DNA of 64,000 bases from contig NZ_CP043626.1 in the NCBI RefSeq assembly GCF_008807415.1, positions 3,348,001 to 3,412,000 of the forward strand, read 5' to 3'. Positions 7,687 through 16,465 of the stretch are shown one piece after another. The stretch comes from Pseudomonas denitrificans (nom. rej.). Its GTDB lineage: Bacteria > Pseudomonadota > Gammaproteobacteria > Pseudomonadales > Pseudomonadaceae. The position numbers and the translations under genes are program-made. How positions within the stretch are numbered: the first letter of the stretch is position 1; the number at the start of each line of letters is the position of its first letter. Below the pieces are notes generated by a model that did not search any database, was not told the DNA's origin, and worked only from the letters and a program-made list of their open reading frames with translations.

Positions 7687-8097
7687 ATGAATAACGACGC
7701 CTGCGTAGCACAGGTGCTGGAGGCTGCCCGCGCTCTCGTGGCAGCCTTCGCGCGCACCGACACCGAAGCCTACTTCGCCGCTTTCAGCGAAGACGCCAGT
7801 TTCATCTTCCACACCTGGCCGCAGCCGCTGCTCTCGCGCGCGGCTTACCGCGAGGTATGGGAAAGCTGGCTGCGTGACGATGGTTTCGAGGTCCTTGACT
7901 GCCTTTCGAGCAACACCTTTGTGAGCCTGCAGGGCGAAGACGTGGCCGTGTTCTGCCACGACGTCGCCACGCGGCTGCGCATCCAGGGAGAGGAAAGCCT
8001 GAACCACGAACGGGAGACCATCGTCTTCCGCCGTGATCCGAAACAGGGCCGCTGGCTGGCCACACACGAGCACCTGTCACCGTCTCCGACGCCATAA
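7687..8097 (+). CDS. SnoaL/NTF2-like protein of the guanidinobutyrate cluster
   Basis: A 136-residue protein with the alpha-plus-beta cone pattern of SnoaL/NTF2-like (SgcJ/EcaC type) proteins. An N-terminal helix AARALVAAFARTDTEAYFAAF is followed by strands DASFIFHTWPQPLLSRAAYREVWE, then a C-terminal sheet ending ERETIVFRRDPKQGRWLATHEH. It starts 16 bases after gbuA, so it is cotranscribed. The catalytic role, if any, is unknown; members often act as small enzymes or dimerising accessory proteins. Its place between gbuA and a permease suggests a role in handling the same nitrogen compound. Confidence 0.8.
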   Translation: MNNDACVAQVLEAARALVAAFARTDTEAYFAAFSEDASFIFHTWPQPLLSRAAYREVWESWLRDDGFEVLDCLSSNTFVSLQGEDVAVFCHDVATRLRIQGEESLNHERETIVFRRDPKQGRWLATHEHLSPSPTP

Positions 8098-8122
8098 AGA
8101 CAGGGCTCCCCGGGAGGAAGTC

Positions 8123-9637
8123 ATGGATAACAAGAACAAAGCACACGCAATCACAACGATCGAGACATTCGGGGTCGAACAGATCCCGGACAACGAACGC
8201 AACGCAACGCCCACCGACCTGTTCCGCATGATCTTCGGTGGCGCCAACACCTTCGCCACCGCCGTGCTCGGCAGCTTCCCGGTGCTCTTCGGGCTGTCGT
8301 TCCAGGCCGGCGTCTGGGCCATCGTCCTCGGCGTGCTGGTCGGTTCGATCATCCTCGCGCCCATGGGCCTGTTCGGCCCGCTCAACGGCACCAACAACGC
8401 GGTCTCCTCGGGCGCCCACTTCGGCGTGCACGGGCGGATCGTCGGCTCGTTCCTGTCGCTGCTCACCGCCGTGGCCTTCTTCTCCCTCTCCGTATGGAGC
8501 TCGGGCGATGCGCTGATCGGCGGCGCCAAGCGCCTGTTCGACCTGCCGGAAACCGACCTGACCCTGGGCCTGGCCTACGGCCTGTTCGCCGTGCTGGTGC
8601 TGATCGTCTGCATCTACGGCTTCCGCTTCATGCTGATGGTCAACAAGATCGCCGTGTGGGCCGCGAGCCTGCTGTTCCTGCTCGGCCTGTTCGCCTTCGC
8701 AGGTCCCTTCGACGCTGGCTACGCCGGCACCGTGCAGATGGGCAGCGAAGGTTTCTGGGCCGCCTTCATCGGCGCCGCCCTGCTGGCCATGAGCAACCCG
8801 GTATCCTTCGGCGCGTTCCTCGGTGACTGGGCCCGTTACATCCCGCGCCAGACTTCGCAGAAGCGCATCATGCTGGCGGTGATCTGCGCCCAGCTGGCGA
8901 CCCTGATCCCGTTCCTGTTCGGCCTGGCCACCGCCACCATCGTTGCGGTCAACGCCCCGGACTACATCGCGCAGAACAACTATGTCGGCGGCCTGCTGGC
9001 CGTTTCGCCGAGCTGGTTCTTCCTGCCGGTGTGCCTGATCGCGGTGATCGGCGGCATGTCCACCGGCACCACCTCGCTGTATGGCACCGGCCTGGACATG
9101 TCCAGCGTGTTCCCGCGCCTGCTCAACCGCGTGCAGGCCACTCTGCTGATCGGCCTGCTGTCCATCGCCTTCATCTTCATCGGTCGCTTCGCCGCGAACC
9201 TGGTGCAGAGCGTGTCCACCTTCGCCGTGCTGATCATCACCTGCACCAGCCCCTGGATGGTGATCATGATCCTCGGCCTGGTGATCCGCCGTGGCTTCTA
9301 CCACGCCGATGACCTGCAGGTGTTCACCCGTGGCCAGGAAGGCGGCGCCTACTGGTTCCACAACGGCTGGAACTGGCGTGGCATGGGTGCGTGGATCCCG
9401 AGCGCGGTCATGGGCCTGTGCTTCGTCAACCTGCCGGGCCAGTTCGTCGGCCCGCTGGGCAACCTGGCCGGCGGTATCGACATCAGCCTGCCGGTGACCC
9501 TCGGCATGGCCGCCCTGCTCTACGTCGCCCTGCTGCGCGCCTTCCCCGAACCCGCTGGCGTCTATGGCCCAAAGGGCCCGCGCTGGGTCGGCAGCCATGA
9601 CCGCCCGGTGCGCAGCATCAGCGAGCCGACGGCCTGA
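8123..9637 (+). CDS. NCS1-family cytosine/purine-type permease
   Basis: A 504-residue inner-membrane protein with about twelve hydrophobic segments. It belongs to the nucleobase:cation symporter-1 (CodB-like) family: an N-terminal NATPTDLFRMIFGGANTF region is followed by GPLNGTNNAVSSGAHFGVHGRI and NPVSFGAFLGDWARYIP, which resemble the substrate-path motifs of CodB. The ATG at 8123 is set by GGGAGGAAG just upstream. It lies 25 bases after the SnoaL-like gene, in the gbuA operon. NCS1 members carry nucleobases, allantoin, hydantoins or thiamin. Here a guanidino or urea-like substrate is an inference from context. Confidence 0.87.
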   Translation: MDNKNKAHAITTIETFGVEQIPDNERNATPTDLFRMIFGGANTFATAVLGSFPVLFGLSFQAGVWAIVLGVLVGSIILAPMGLFGPLNGTNNAVSSGAHFGVHGRIVGSFLSLLTAVAFFSLSVWSSGDALIGGAKRLFDLPETDLTLGLAYGLFAVLVLIVCIYGFRFMLMVNKIAVWAASLLFLLGLFAFAGPFDAGYAGTVQMGSEGFWAAFIGAALLAMSNPVSFGAFLGDWARYIPRQTSQKRIMLAVICAQLATLIPFLFGLATATIVAVNAPDYIAQNNYVGGLLAVSPSWFFLPVCLIAVIGGMSTGTTSLYGTGLDMSSVFPRLLNRVQATLLIGLLSIAFIFIGRFAANLVQSVSTFAVLIITCTSPWMVIMILGLVIRRGFYHADDLQVFTRGQEGGAYWFHNGWNWRGMGAWIPSAVMGLCFVNLPGQFVGPLGNLAGGIDISLPVTLGMAALLYVALLRAFPEPAGVYGPKGPRWVGSHDRPVRSISEPTA

Positions 9638-9682
9638 TCCAGGCTTCGTGGCCTGACGCGAAACGCTCTACCTGAAAGCCCC

Positions 9683-9710
9683 CATCGGACCGGTTGCCGC
9701 CGGTCCGATG
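9683..9710. other. Intercistronic hairpin
   Basis: A perfect 11-bp stem, CATCGGACCGG (9683-9693) and CCGGTCCGATG (9700-9710), with the 6-base loop TTGCCG. No T run follows, so it is unlikely to be a full intrinsic terminator. It may act as an mRNA-stabilising or partial attenuating structure between the two permease genes. Confidence 0.75.
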
Positions 9711-9769
9711 CCCTACCGCACGCCACAAGCGCGCGGCAACAATGACAATGCAAGTGTGAGGAGCCGACC

Positions 9770-11149
9770 ATGGCGTTAGATCTGATCGTCGTACTGATAT
9801 ATGCCGCTGGCATGTTGTGGCTGGGCTGGTACGGCATGCGCCGCGCCAAGACCCACGAAGACTACCTCGTGGCCGGCCGCAACCTCGGCCCGTCGTTCTA
9901 CATGGGCACCATGGCCGCTACCGTACTGGGCGGCGCCTCCACCGTGGGCACCGTGCGCCTGGGCTACGTCCATGGCATCTCCGGCTTCTGGCTGTGCGCC
10001 GCCCTGGGCGCCGGCATCATCGCGCTGAACCTGTTCCTCGCCAAGCCGCTGCTCAAGCTGCGCATCTTCACCGTCACCCAGGTCCTGGAGCGTCGCTACA
10101 ACCCGATGGCTCGCCAGGCGTCGGCGGTGATCATGTTCGCCTACGCACTGATGATCGGCGTGGTCTCCACCCTGGCCATCGGCACCGTGATGCAGGTCCT
10201 GTTCGGCCTGCCGTTCTGGGTGTCCGTGCTGCTCGGCGGTGGCGTCGTGGTGATCTACTCCACCATCGGCGGCATGTGGTCGCTGACCCTCACCGACATC
10301 GTGCAGTTCATCATCAAGACCGTCGGCCTGATGTTCATCCTGCTGCCGATCTGCCTGTACCGCGTGGGCGGTTGGGACGAGCTGGTGGCCAAGCTGCCGG
10401 CGACCGCCTTTAGCTTCCACACCATCGGCTACGACACGATCATCACCTACTTCCTGATCTACTTCTTCGGCATCCTGATCGGCCAGGACATCTGGCAGCG
10501 CGTGTTCACCGCCCGCGACGACAAGGTCACCAAGTACGCCGGCACCGCCGCTGGCGTGTACTGCGTGATCTACGGCCTGGTCGGCGCGCTGATCGGCATG
10601 TGCGCCAAGGTCCTGCTGCCTGACCTGGACAACGTCAACAACGCCTTCGCCGCCATCGTCAGCGCCGCCCTGCCGGACGGCATCCGTGGCCTGGTGATCG
10701 CCGCAGCCCTGGCCGCGATGATGTCCACCGCCAGCGCCGGCCTGCTCGCCGCTTCCACCACCATCACCGAAGACCTGCTGCCGATCTTCACCGGCCAGCG
10801 TTCCACCCGCCTGAGCCTGAACCGCATCTGCACCCTGCTCACCGGTATCGTGGTACTGGGCATCGCCCTGGTGGTGAACGACGTGCTCAACGCCCTGACC
10901 CTGGCGTACAACCTGCTGGTGGGCGGCATGCTGATCCCGCTGATCGGTGCGATCTACTGGAAGCGCGCCACCACCGCCGGCGCCATCACCAGCATGGCCC
11001 TGGGCTTCATCACCGCCCTGGTGTTCATGTTCAAGGATGGCCTCGACGCCAACACCCCGATCTACTACAGCCTGGCCATCGGCCTGGTCAGCTTCATCGT
11101 CGTCAGCCTGCTGTCGCCGCGCCCGGCGCCGGTAGCCGACGCGGCCTGA
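9770..11149 (+). CDS. Sodium:solute symporter (SSS family)
   Basis: A 459-residue transporter with about twelve to thirteen membrane segments. It shows the SSS signatures: an N-terminal YLVAGRNLG region at about residues 33-41, GGASTVGTVRLGYVHGISGFW, and later AALAAMMSTASAGLLAASTTITED, which corresponds to the conserved sodium-site helix. The start follows GAGGAGCCGACC. It is the fourth gene of the cluster and is followed by a clear terminator. The substrate is probably a guanidino acid or a related amine acid (inference). Having both an NCS1 and an SSS carrier in one catabolic cluster is unusual. Confidence 0.88.
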   Translation: MALDLIVVLIYAAGMLWLGWYGMRRAKTHEDYLVAGRNLGPSFYMGTMAATVLGGASTVGTVRLGYVHGISGFWLCAALGAGIIALNLFLAKPLLKLRIFTVTQVLERRYNPMARQASAVIMFAYALMIGVVSTLAIGTVMQVLFGLPFWVSVLLGGGVVVIYSTIGGMWSLTLTDIVQFIIKTVGLMFILLPICLYRVGGWDELVAKLPATAFSFHTIGYDTIITYFLIYFFGILIGQDIWQRVFTARDDKVTKYAGTAAGVYCVIYGLVGALIGMCAKVLLPDLDNVNNAFAAIVSAALPDGIRGLVIAAALAAMMSTASAGLLAASTTITEDLLPIFTGQRSTRLSLNRICTLLTGIVVLGIALVVNDVLNALTLAYNLLVGGMLIPLIGAIYWKRATTAGAITSMALGFITALVFMFKDGLDANTPIYYSLAIGLVSFIVVSLLSPRPAPVADAA

Positions 11150-11170
11150 TAAGCACTTTCGCTAGGCAAG

Positions 11171-11202
11171 AGGGCGCGGCGAGCTGATCTCCGCGCCCTT
11201 TT
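11171..11202 (+). terminator. Rho-independent terminator after the SSS gene
   Basis: Stem AGGGCGCGG (11171-11179) and CCGCGCCCT (11191-11199), followed by TTTT. It separates the permease part of the cluster from the decarboxylase gene, which therefore relies on read-through or its own promoter. Confidence 0.85.
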
Positions 11203-11239
11203 GCATGATGACCTCACCCACGAATAGTAAGGAACTGCC

Positions 11240-12841
11240 ATGACCACCTGCGGCGAATTCCTCGTCAAGCAACTCGAAGCCTGGGGCGTCGATACCGTCT
11301 TCGGTATCCCCGGCGTCCACACCGTCGAGCTGTACCGCGGCCTGCCCCATAGCGGCATCCGCCACATCACCCCGCGCCACGAACAGGGCGCCGGCTTCAT
11401 GGCCGACGGCTACGCACGCGTCACCGGCAAGCCGGGCACCTGCTTCATCATCACCGGCCCGGGCATGACCAACATCCTCACCGCCATGGGCCAGGCCTAC
11501 GCCGACTCCATCCCCATGCTGGTGATCTCGAGCGTCAACGAGCGCGCGCGCCTGGCCCACGGCAACGGCTACCTGCACGAGCTGCCGAACCAGCGCGCCA
11601 TGGTTGCCGGCGTCAGCGCCTTCAGCCACACCCTGATGAGCGTCGACGAGCTGCCCGCCGTGCTGGCCCGCGCCTTCGCCGTATTCGACAGCGAGCGCCC
11701 GCGCCCGGTACACATCGAGCTGCCGCTGGACATCATCACCGCCCCGGCCGACCACATGCAGGTGCTGCCGCGTGTGCAACTGGCGCGCCCCGCTCCGGCA
11801 CGCTCGCCGCTGCACGAGGCCGCCGCCAAACTGGCCAAGGCGCAGAAGCCGCTGCTGCTGCTCGGTGGCGGCTGCGTCGCCGCCCAGGCCGAAGCCCGCG
11901 CGCTGGCTATAGCCCTGGACGCGCCGACCGCGCAGACCATCAACGCCAAGGGCCTGCTGCAGCCGGACCACCCGCTGCTGATCGGCAGCAACCAGTCGCT
12001 GATTCCGGTCCGTGAACTGGCGCTGGAGGCCGACGTGGTGCTGGCCATCGGCACCGAGCTGGGCGAGACCGACTACGACGTGGTGTTCGACGGCAACTTC
12101 AAGATCGGCGGCGAGCTGATCCGCATCGACATCGACCCGCAGCAGCTGATGCGCAACTTCGCGCCGCAGATCGCCATCCAGGCCGACGCCCGCACCGCCA
12201 TGCGCGCCCTGCTGGAACTGCTGCCGGCCCGCGAGGCCGACACCGCCAGTCCCGGCGCCCAGCGCGCGGCCAAGGTGCGCGCACAACTGGCCGAGGACTT
12301 CAGCGGCTGGGCGCACTACCGCACCCTGTTCGACAATATCCTCGAAGTGCTGCCTGACGCGCGCTTCGTCGGCGACTCGACCCAGACCGTCTACAGCGGC
12401 AACCACCTGGTGGAACTGGACGGCGGCCGCCGCTGGTTCAACGCCTCCACCGGCTACGGCACCCTGGGCTACGGCCTGCCGGCCGCCATCGGCGCCAAGC
12501 TCGGCGAGCCGGGCCGCCCGGTGATCAGCCTGATGGGCGACGGTGGCCTGCAGTTCACCATGACCGAACTGGCCAGCGCCGTGGAAGCCAAGGTGGGCAT
12601 CGTTGTGCTGCTGTGGAACAACCACGGCTACGGCGAGATCAAGCGCTACATGGAACGCCGCGACATCACCCCGCTGGGCGTGGACATCTACACCCCGGAC
12701 TTCCTCGCCATCGCCAGGGGCTTCGGCTGCGCCGCCGAGCGCGCCCGCGACCACGACCACCTGCAGGAGCTGCTGCGCACCGCGCCGAGCGATCGCCCGC
12801 TGATCGTGGAAGTGATGGAAGCGGCGCCCTTCGCGCCCTGA
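11240..12841 (+). CDS. ThDP-dependent decarboxylase, probable 5-guanidino-2-oxopentanoate decarboxylase
   Basis: A 533-residue acetolactate-synthase-like enzyme. The catalytic glutamate is in PRHEQGAGFMADGYAR (Glu48). The central domain runs over about 190-330. The ThDP/Mg motif GDGGLQFTMTELASAVEA continues to LLWNNHGYGEI at about 433-470. 2-Ketoarginine decarboxylase (AruI) is of this type and makes 4-guanidinobutyraldehyde, the precursor of the GbuA substrate. The neighbourhood supports that role rather than acetolactate synthesis. An aldehyde dehydrogenase that would link the two steps is not in the window. The start follows AAGGAACTGCC. Family certain, substrate inferred. Confidence 0.82.
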   Translation: MTTCGEFLVKQLEAWGVDTVFGIPGVHTVELYRGLPHSGIRHITPRHEQGAGFMADGYARVTGKPGTCFIITGPGMTNILTAMGQAYADSIPMLVISSVNERARLAHGNGYLHELPNQRAMVAGVSAFSHTLMSVDELPAVLARAFAVFDSERPRPVHIELPLDIITAPADHMQVLPRVQLARPAPARSPLHEAAAKLAKAQKPLLLLGGGCVAAQAEARALAIALDAPTAQTINAKGLLQPDHPLLIGSNQSLIPVRELALEADVVLAIGTELGETDYDVVFDGNFKIGGELIRIDIDPQQLMRNFAPQIAIQADARTAMRALLELLPAREADTASPGAQRAAKVRAQLAEDFSGWAHYRTLFDNILEVLPDARFVGDSTQTVYSGNHLVELDGGRRWFNASTGYGTLGYGLPAAIGAKLGEPGRPVISLMGDGGLQFTMTELASAVEAKVGIVVLLWNNHGYGEIKRYMERRDITPLGVDIYTPDFLAIARGFGCAAERARDHDHLQELLRTAPSDRPLIVEVMEAAPFAP

Positions 12842-12856
12842 GCGTAAGTCCACGCA

Positions 12857-12888
12857 GGCGGGGCGGGTTATCCACAACCCGCCCCGCC
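12857..12888. terminator. Strong GC hairpin carrying a consensus DnaA box
   Basis: A perfect 13-bp stem GGCGGGGCGGGTT (12857-12869) and AACCCGCCCCGCC (12876-12888), loop ATCCAC. It lies 16 bases after the decarboxylase stop and probably ends that transcript, although no T run follows. Across the stem-loop junction is TTATCCACA (12868-12876), an exact DnaA-box consensus. Confidence 0.6.
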
Positions 12889-12894
12889 GCCCTG

Positions 12895-13014
12895 CCCTCT
12901 CCCAGAGGGAGCGGGAAACGCGCGGAGCCGGGTGTCTGGCGCAGCTACCGGCGCCGGCCACTCCCCCCCAGGTTCCGAACGGTTCCCTCTCCCTCTGGGA
13001 GAGGTTAGGGTGAA
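12895..13014. repeat. CCCTCTCCC palindromic repeats
   Basis: CCCTCTCCCAGAGGGAGCGGG (12895-12915) and, in partly inverted form, CCCTCTCCCTCTGGGAGAGG followed by TTAGGGTGAA (12985-13014) flank about 70 bases of unique GC-rich DNA. The same family recurs at 25016-25107. It occupies the gap between the decarboxylase and hydrolase genes. Confidence 0.78.
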
Positions 13015-13075
13015 TGCACAGTCACCCGCGATCCGCGCGCTGGACGCGTCGCGCATCCCACCCGGAATCCGACTC

Positions 13076-13801
13076 ATGAAGATCGTCACCCGTGACCGCT
13101 GGTTCGAAGTCCGTCACTGCTACGACGGCGTCAGCCTGATCCACGAGCCTTACGTCCGCCCCTTCTATCGCTGCAACATGTGGCACATCCAGGGACGCGA
13201 GCGCGACGTGCTGGTGGACAGCGGCTCCGGCCTGGTCAGCCTGCGCGAGCAACTGCCCTGGCTCACCGACCGCCCGCTGCTGGCGGTGGCCAGCCACACC
13301 CACTTCGACCACATCGCCGGCCACCACGAGTTCGACGAGCGCCTGGTGCACCCGGCCGAAGCGGACATCCTGGCCAGCCCTGACGGCGAACGCACCCTGG
13401 CCACCGCCTTCGTCGACGACGAGATGTTCGACGCGCACCCGGACTGCCCGCTGTGCTACGCCGAATACCGCGTCAAGGCCGCACCGGCGACCCGCACCAT
13501 CGATGAAGGCGACGTGCTCGACCTTGGCGACCGTACCCTGCAGGTGCTGCACACCCCCGGGCACTCGCCGGGCGGCATCAGCCTGTGGGAGGAGAAGACG
13601 CAGACGCTGTTCTCCGGCGACATCATCTACGACGGCCCGCTCATCGAGGACGCCTACCACTCCAACCTCGACGACTACGCCGCGAGCCTGGCGCGCCTGC
13701 GCGAGCTGCCGGTGCGTACCGTGCATGGCGGGCACTTCGACAGCTTCTCCGGGGAGCGGCTGAAGGTGATGATCGACGACTGGTTCAACGCCCACGAATA
13801 A
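13076..13801 (+). CDS. Metallo-beta-lactamase-fold hydrolase
   Basis: A 241-residue protein of the MBL-fold hydrolase group. The metal-binding series is intact: SHTHFDHIAGH (HxHxDH, about residues 78-88), HTPGHSPGG (about 159-167), SGDIIYDG (Asp, about 181) and the late VHGGHFDSF histidines. It has no signal peptide, so it should act in the cytoplasm, probably on a thioester or lactone. It follows the guanidino cluster in the same direction but is separated by about 230 bases of repeats. An ATG at 13076 is used; the ribosome binding site is weak (GGAATCCGACTC). Substrate unknown. Confidence 0.87.
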   Translation: MKIVTRDRWFEVRHCYDGVSLIHEPYVRPFYRCNMWHIQGRERDVLVDSGSGLVSLREQLPWLTDRPLLAVASHTHFDHIAGHHEFDERLVHPAEADILASPDGERTLATAFVDDEMFDAHPDCPLCYAEYRVKAAPATRTIDEGDVLDLGDRTLQVLHTPGHSPGGISLWEEKTQTLFSGDIIYDGPLIEDAYHSNLDDYAASLARLRELPVRTVHGGHFDSFSGERLKVMIDDWFNAHE

Positions 13802-13828
13802 CGGGCCATCCGAGAAGAGCCAAAACAA

Positions 13829-13853
13829 AAAACCCGCCAGCTGGCGGGTTTTC
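13829..13853. terminator. Bidirectional intrinsic terminator
   Basis: A fully symmetric AAAACCCGCCAG/CTGGCGGGTTTT (13829-13852), with T runs on both strands. It lies between the convergent hydrolase gene and the small sicX-like gene and can end both transcripts. Confidence 0.92.
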
Positions 13854-13876
13854 CTTTTGCGATGGGCGGGGCGCGA

Positions 13877-14011
13877 TCAGTAGCGCCGGCGCTGCTCCAT
13901 CAGGCGACGTTGCTCGTCGCGGCGGACAGGGATGGGTTGCAGACGTGGAGGCTCGATCAGGCCGAGCGCGACACCGAGTTTCCACGCAATGCTTTGCAGC
14001 CAGACTTTCAT
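13877..14011 (-). CDS. sicX: 44-residue small protein of the sicX/PA1414 locus
   Basis: A very small ORF, 44 residues. It begins MKVWLQSIAWKLGVALGLIE, an amphipathic or weakly hydrophobic helix, then has proline-rich PPRLQPIPV and a strongly basic tail (RRDEQRRLMEQRRRY). A perfect AAGGAGG (complement of 14018-14024) lies six bases before the ATG, so translation is likely. It sits where P. aeruginosa has PA1414, whose transcript is the low-oxygen-induced small RNA SicX, reported as highly expressed in chronic infection (recalled literature). The identity is an inference from position, size and the Anr-like promoter. Whether the RNA or the peptide is the main product is open. Confidence 0.72.
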   Translation of the reverse strand: MKVWLQSIAWKLGVALGLIEPPRLQPIPVRRDEQRRLMEQRRRY

Positions 14012-14119
14012 GGAATGCCTCCTTGTACGAATTCAGGTCGGGCGGCCCGTTACCACCATGGGCCGCCCTAGGAAGAATAGCCCGGCGTCCCACTCTCCGC
14101 CCGTGCCACTCACTCCTTG
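14012..14119 (-). ncRNA. sicX: Structured leader / candidate SicX-like small RNA
   Basis: The predicted transcript from about 14119 to the ATG at 14011 is a 108-base leader. It contains a perfect 9-bp hairpin, GGGCGGCCC and GGGCCGCCC (14040-14048 with 14060-14068), with an 11-base loop, just upstream of the strong ribosome binding site. In P. aeruginosa SicX acts post-transcriptionally on anaerobic ubiquinone synthesis. A base-pairing seed cannot be identified here by eye. RNA boundaries are estimated from promoter spacing only. Confidence 0.5.
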
Positions 14120-14167
14120 CAACAAAGACTATCGTCTTCCCCCGCCGCAGCGCCTGACCTGAATCAA
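14119..14167 (-). promoter_or_regulatory. Anr/Dnr-type promoter of the small gene
   Basis: Read on the minus strand, TTGATTCAGGTCAG (complement of 14154-14167) matches the FNR/Anr consensus TTGAT-N4-ATCAA at 8 of 10 positions. A weak -10, TAGTCT (complement of 14126-14131), is placed so that the site is centred near -41.5 of a start at about 14119. That is the class II geometry of Anr-activated promoters. No good -35 is present, as expected. Confidence 0.68.
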
Positions 14168-14186
14168 GAGCACGACATTTCCCAAC

Positions 14187-15125
14187 TCAGCGGCGAAGCA
14201 TCCGGCGAATCCACTGCTCGCTGCTTACCAGCGTGATGCCCGCCAGTACCAGCACGGCGCCCGCGATGAAATTCAGGGTCAGCGGCTCGCCAAGAATCAG
14301 CACGCCGAAAGCGATACCGAACATCGGCGTCATGAAGGAAAACACTGCCAGGTTCGACGCCAGGTAGCGGCGCAGCAGCCAGAACCAGGTGAAGTAGCTG
14401 AAGAACGACACCACCAGCCCCTGGAACAGCACACTACCCACGCCGATGGCGGTGAAGCTGACGTCATGGGTCTTGCCCAGCGCCAGTGCGGCGAAAGGCA
14501 GCAGCAGTGCGGCTATCAGCAACTGGTAGAACAGCGTCAGGATCGGTTTGGCCTCGGACAGCCGCGTGGTGCGCACCGCCACCGTGGTCATGCCCCAGGC
14601 GAACCCGGCAAGTACGCCGAAGGCATCGCCCAGCAGCATGCGGCTGTCCAGGTTGGCGAAGTCGAAGCCACCGCCGAAGCACATCGCGATGCCGCCGAAG
14701 CACACGCCGATCCCCAGCCACTGCAGCGGCCGCAGACGCTCGCTGGGCAGCAGGAAATGCAGCGCCAGCGCCGAGAAGATCGGCGCCGTGTAGATGAACA
14801 CCGCCATGTGCGAGGCCGACGTATAGACCAGCCCCTGTGCGATGAAGAAGAACTCGGCGGCGAACAGCACCCCGGCCAGCAGCCCACCCTTGAGCGTGCC
14901 CTGGCGCAGGAAGCCGTCCCAACCGCCGCGCCAGCACATGATCAGGCCCACCGCCACGGCAGCCACCAGGTTGCGCCCGAAGGCCTGCATGATCGGCGCG
15001 ATGTCCGGCGCGGCCAGTTTCACCATCACTGCCTGGATACCCCAGATCACGCACAGGCCGGTCATGACCTGGATGGCGAAGGCGTCGGCGCCCTTGCGTT
15101 CGACGATATTGGCTTGGGAGTTCAT
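14187..15125 (-). CDS. DMT-superfamily (EamA) transporter
   Basis: A 312-residue inner-membrane protein with about ten membrane segments in two EamA repeats (roughly residues 20-150 and 165-300). The second repeat ends in the characteristic FMTPMFGIAFGVLILGEPLTLNF, with the glycine-glutamate-proline signature before the last helix. The ATG at 15125 (MNSQANIV) is preferred; the frame is open ten codons further upstream. It is read in the same direction as the small sicX-like gene, whose Anr site begins only 20 bases from the end of this gene. Substrates of such exporters (amino acids, amines, drugs) cannot be predicted. Confidence 0.87.
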   Translation of the reverse strand: MNSQANIVERKGADAFAIQVMTGLCVIWGIQAVMVKLAAPDIAPIMQAFGRNLVAAVAVGLIMCWRGGWDGFLRQGTLKGGLLAGVLFAAEFFFIAQGLVYTSASHMAVFIYTAPIFSALALHFLLPSERLRPLQWLGIGVCFGGIAMCFGGGFDFANLDSRMLLGDAFGVLAGFAWGMTTVAVRTTRLSEAKPILTLFYQLLIAALLLPFAALALGKTHDVSFTAIGVGSVLFQGLVVSFFSYFTWFWLLRRYLASNLAVFSFMTPMFGIAFGVLILGEPLTLNFIAGAVLVLAGITLVSSEQWIRRMLRR

Positions 15126-15280
15126 GGCAAGGCTCGGCAGCAAGAGGCACGGCAATTGAAGAAAAGCGGGAAGCCAAAAGGACGATCGGCGGACTTCCTC
15201 GAAGAAAGTCCGCCGATCATGCCAGTTCGCGCCAGCCGGCCGCCAACGGAAATCCGCTGTTCAGGAAGCTGCAGACGACA

Positions 15281-16455
<1,175 letters not shown>

Positions 16456-16465
16456 ATTCGTCTTA

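Noticed and set aside
7802..9598. 598-codon open frame on the minus strand opposite the NCS1 permease gene
   Set aside because: Rich in His, Gln, Asp and Gly with no domain pattern. It is the typical antisense shadow of a high-GC membrane-protein gene.
11162..12961. 599-codon minus-strand frame opposite the decarboxylase gene
   Set aside because: Low-complexity composition, and it fully overlaps a gene with intact ThDP motifs.
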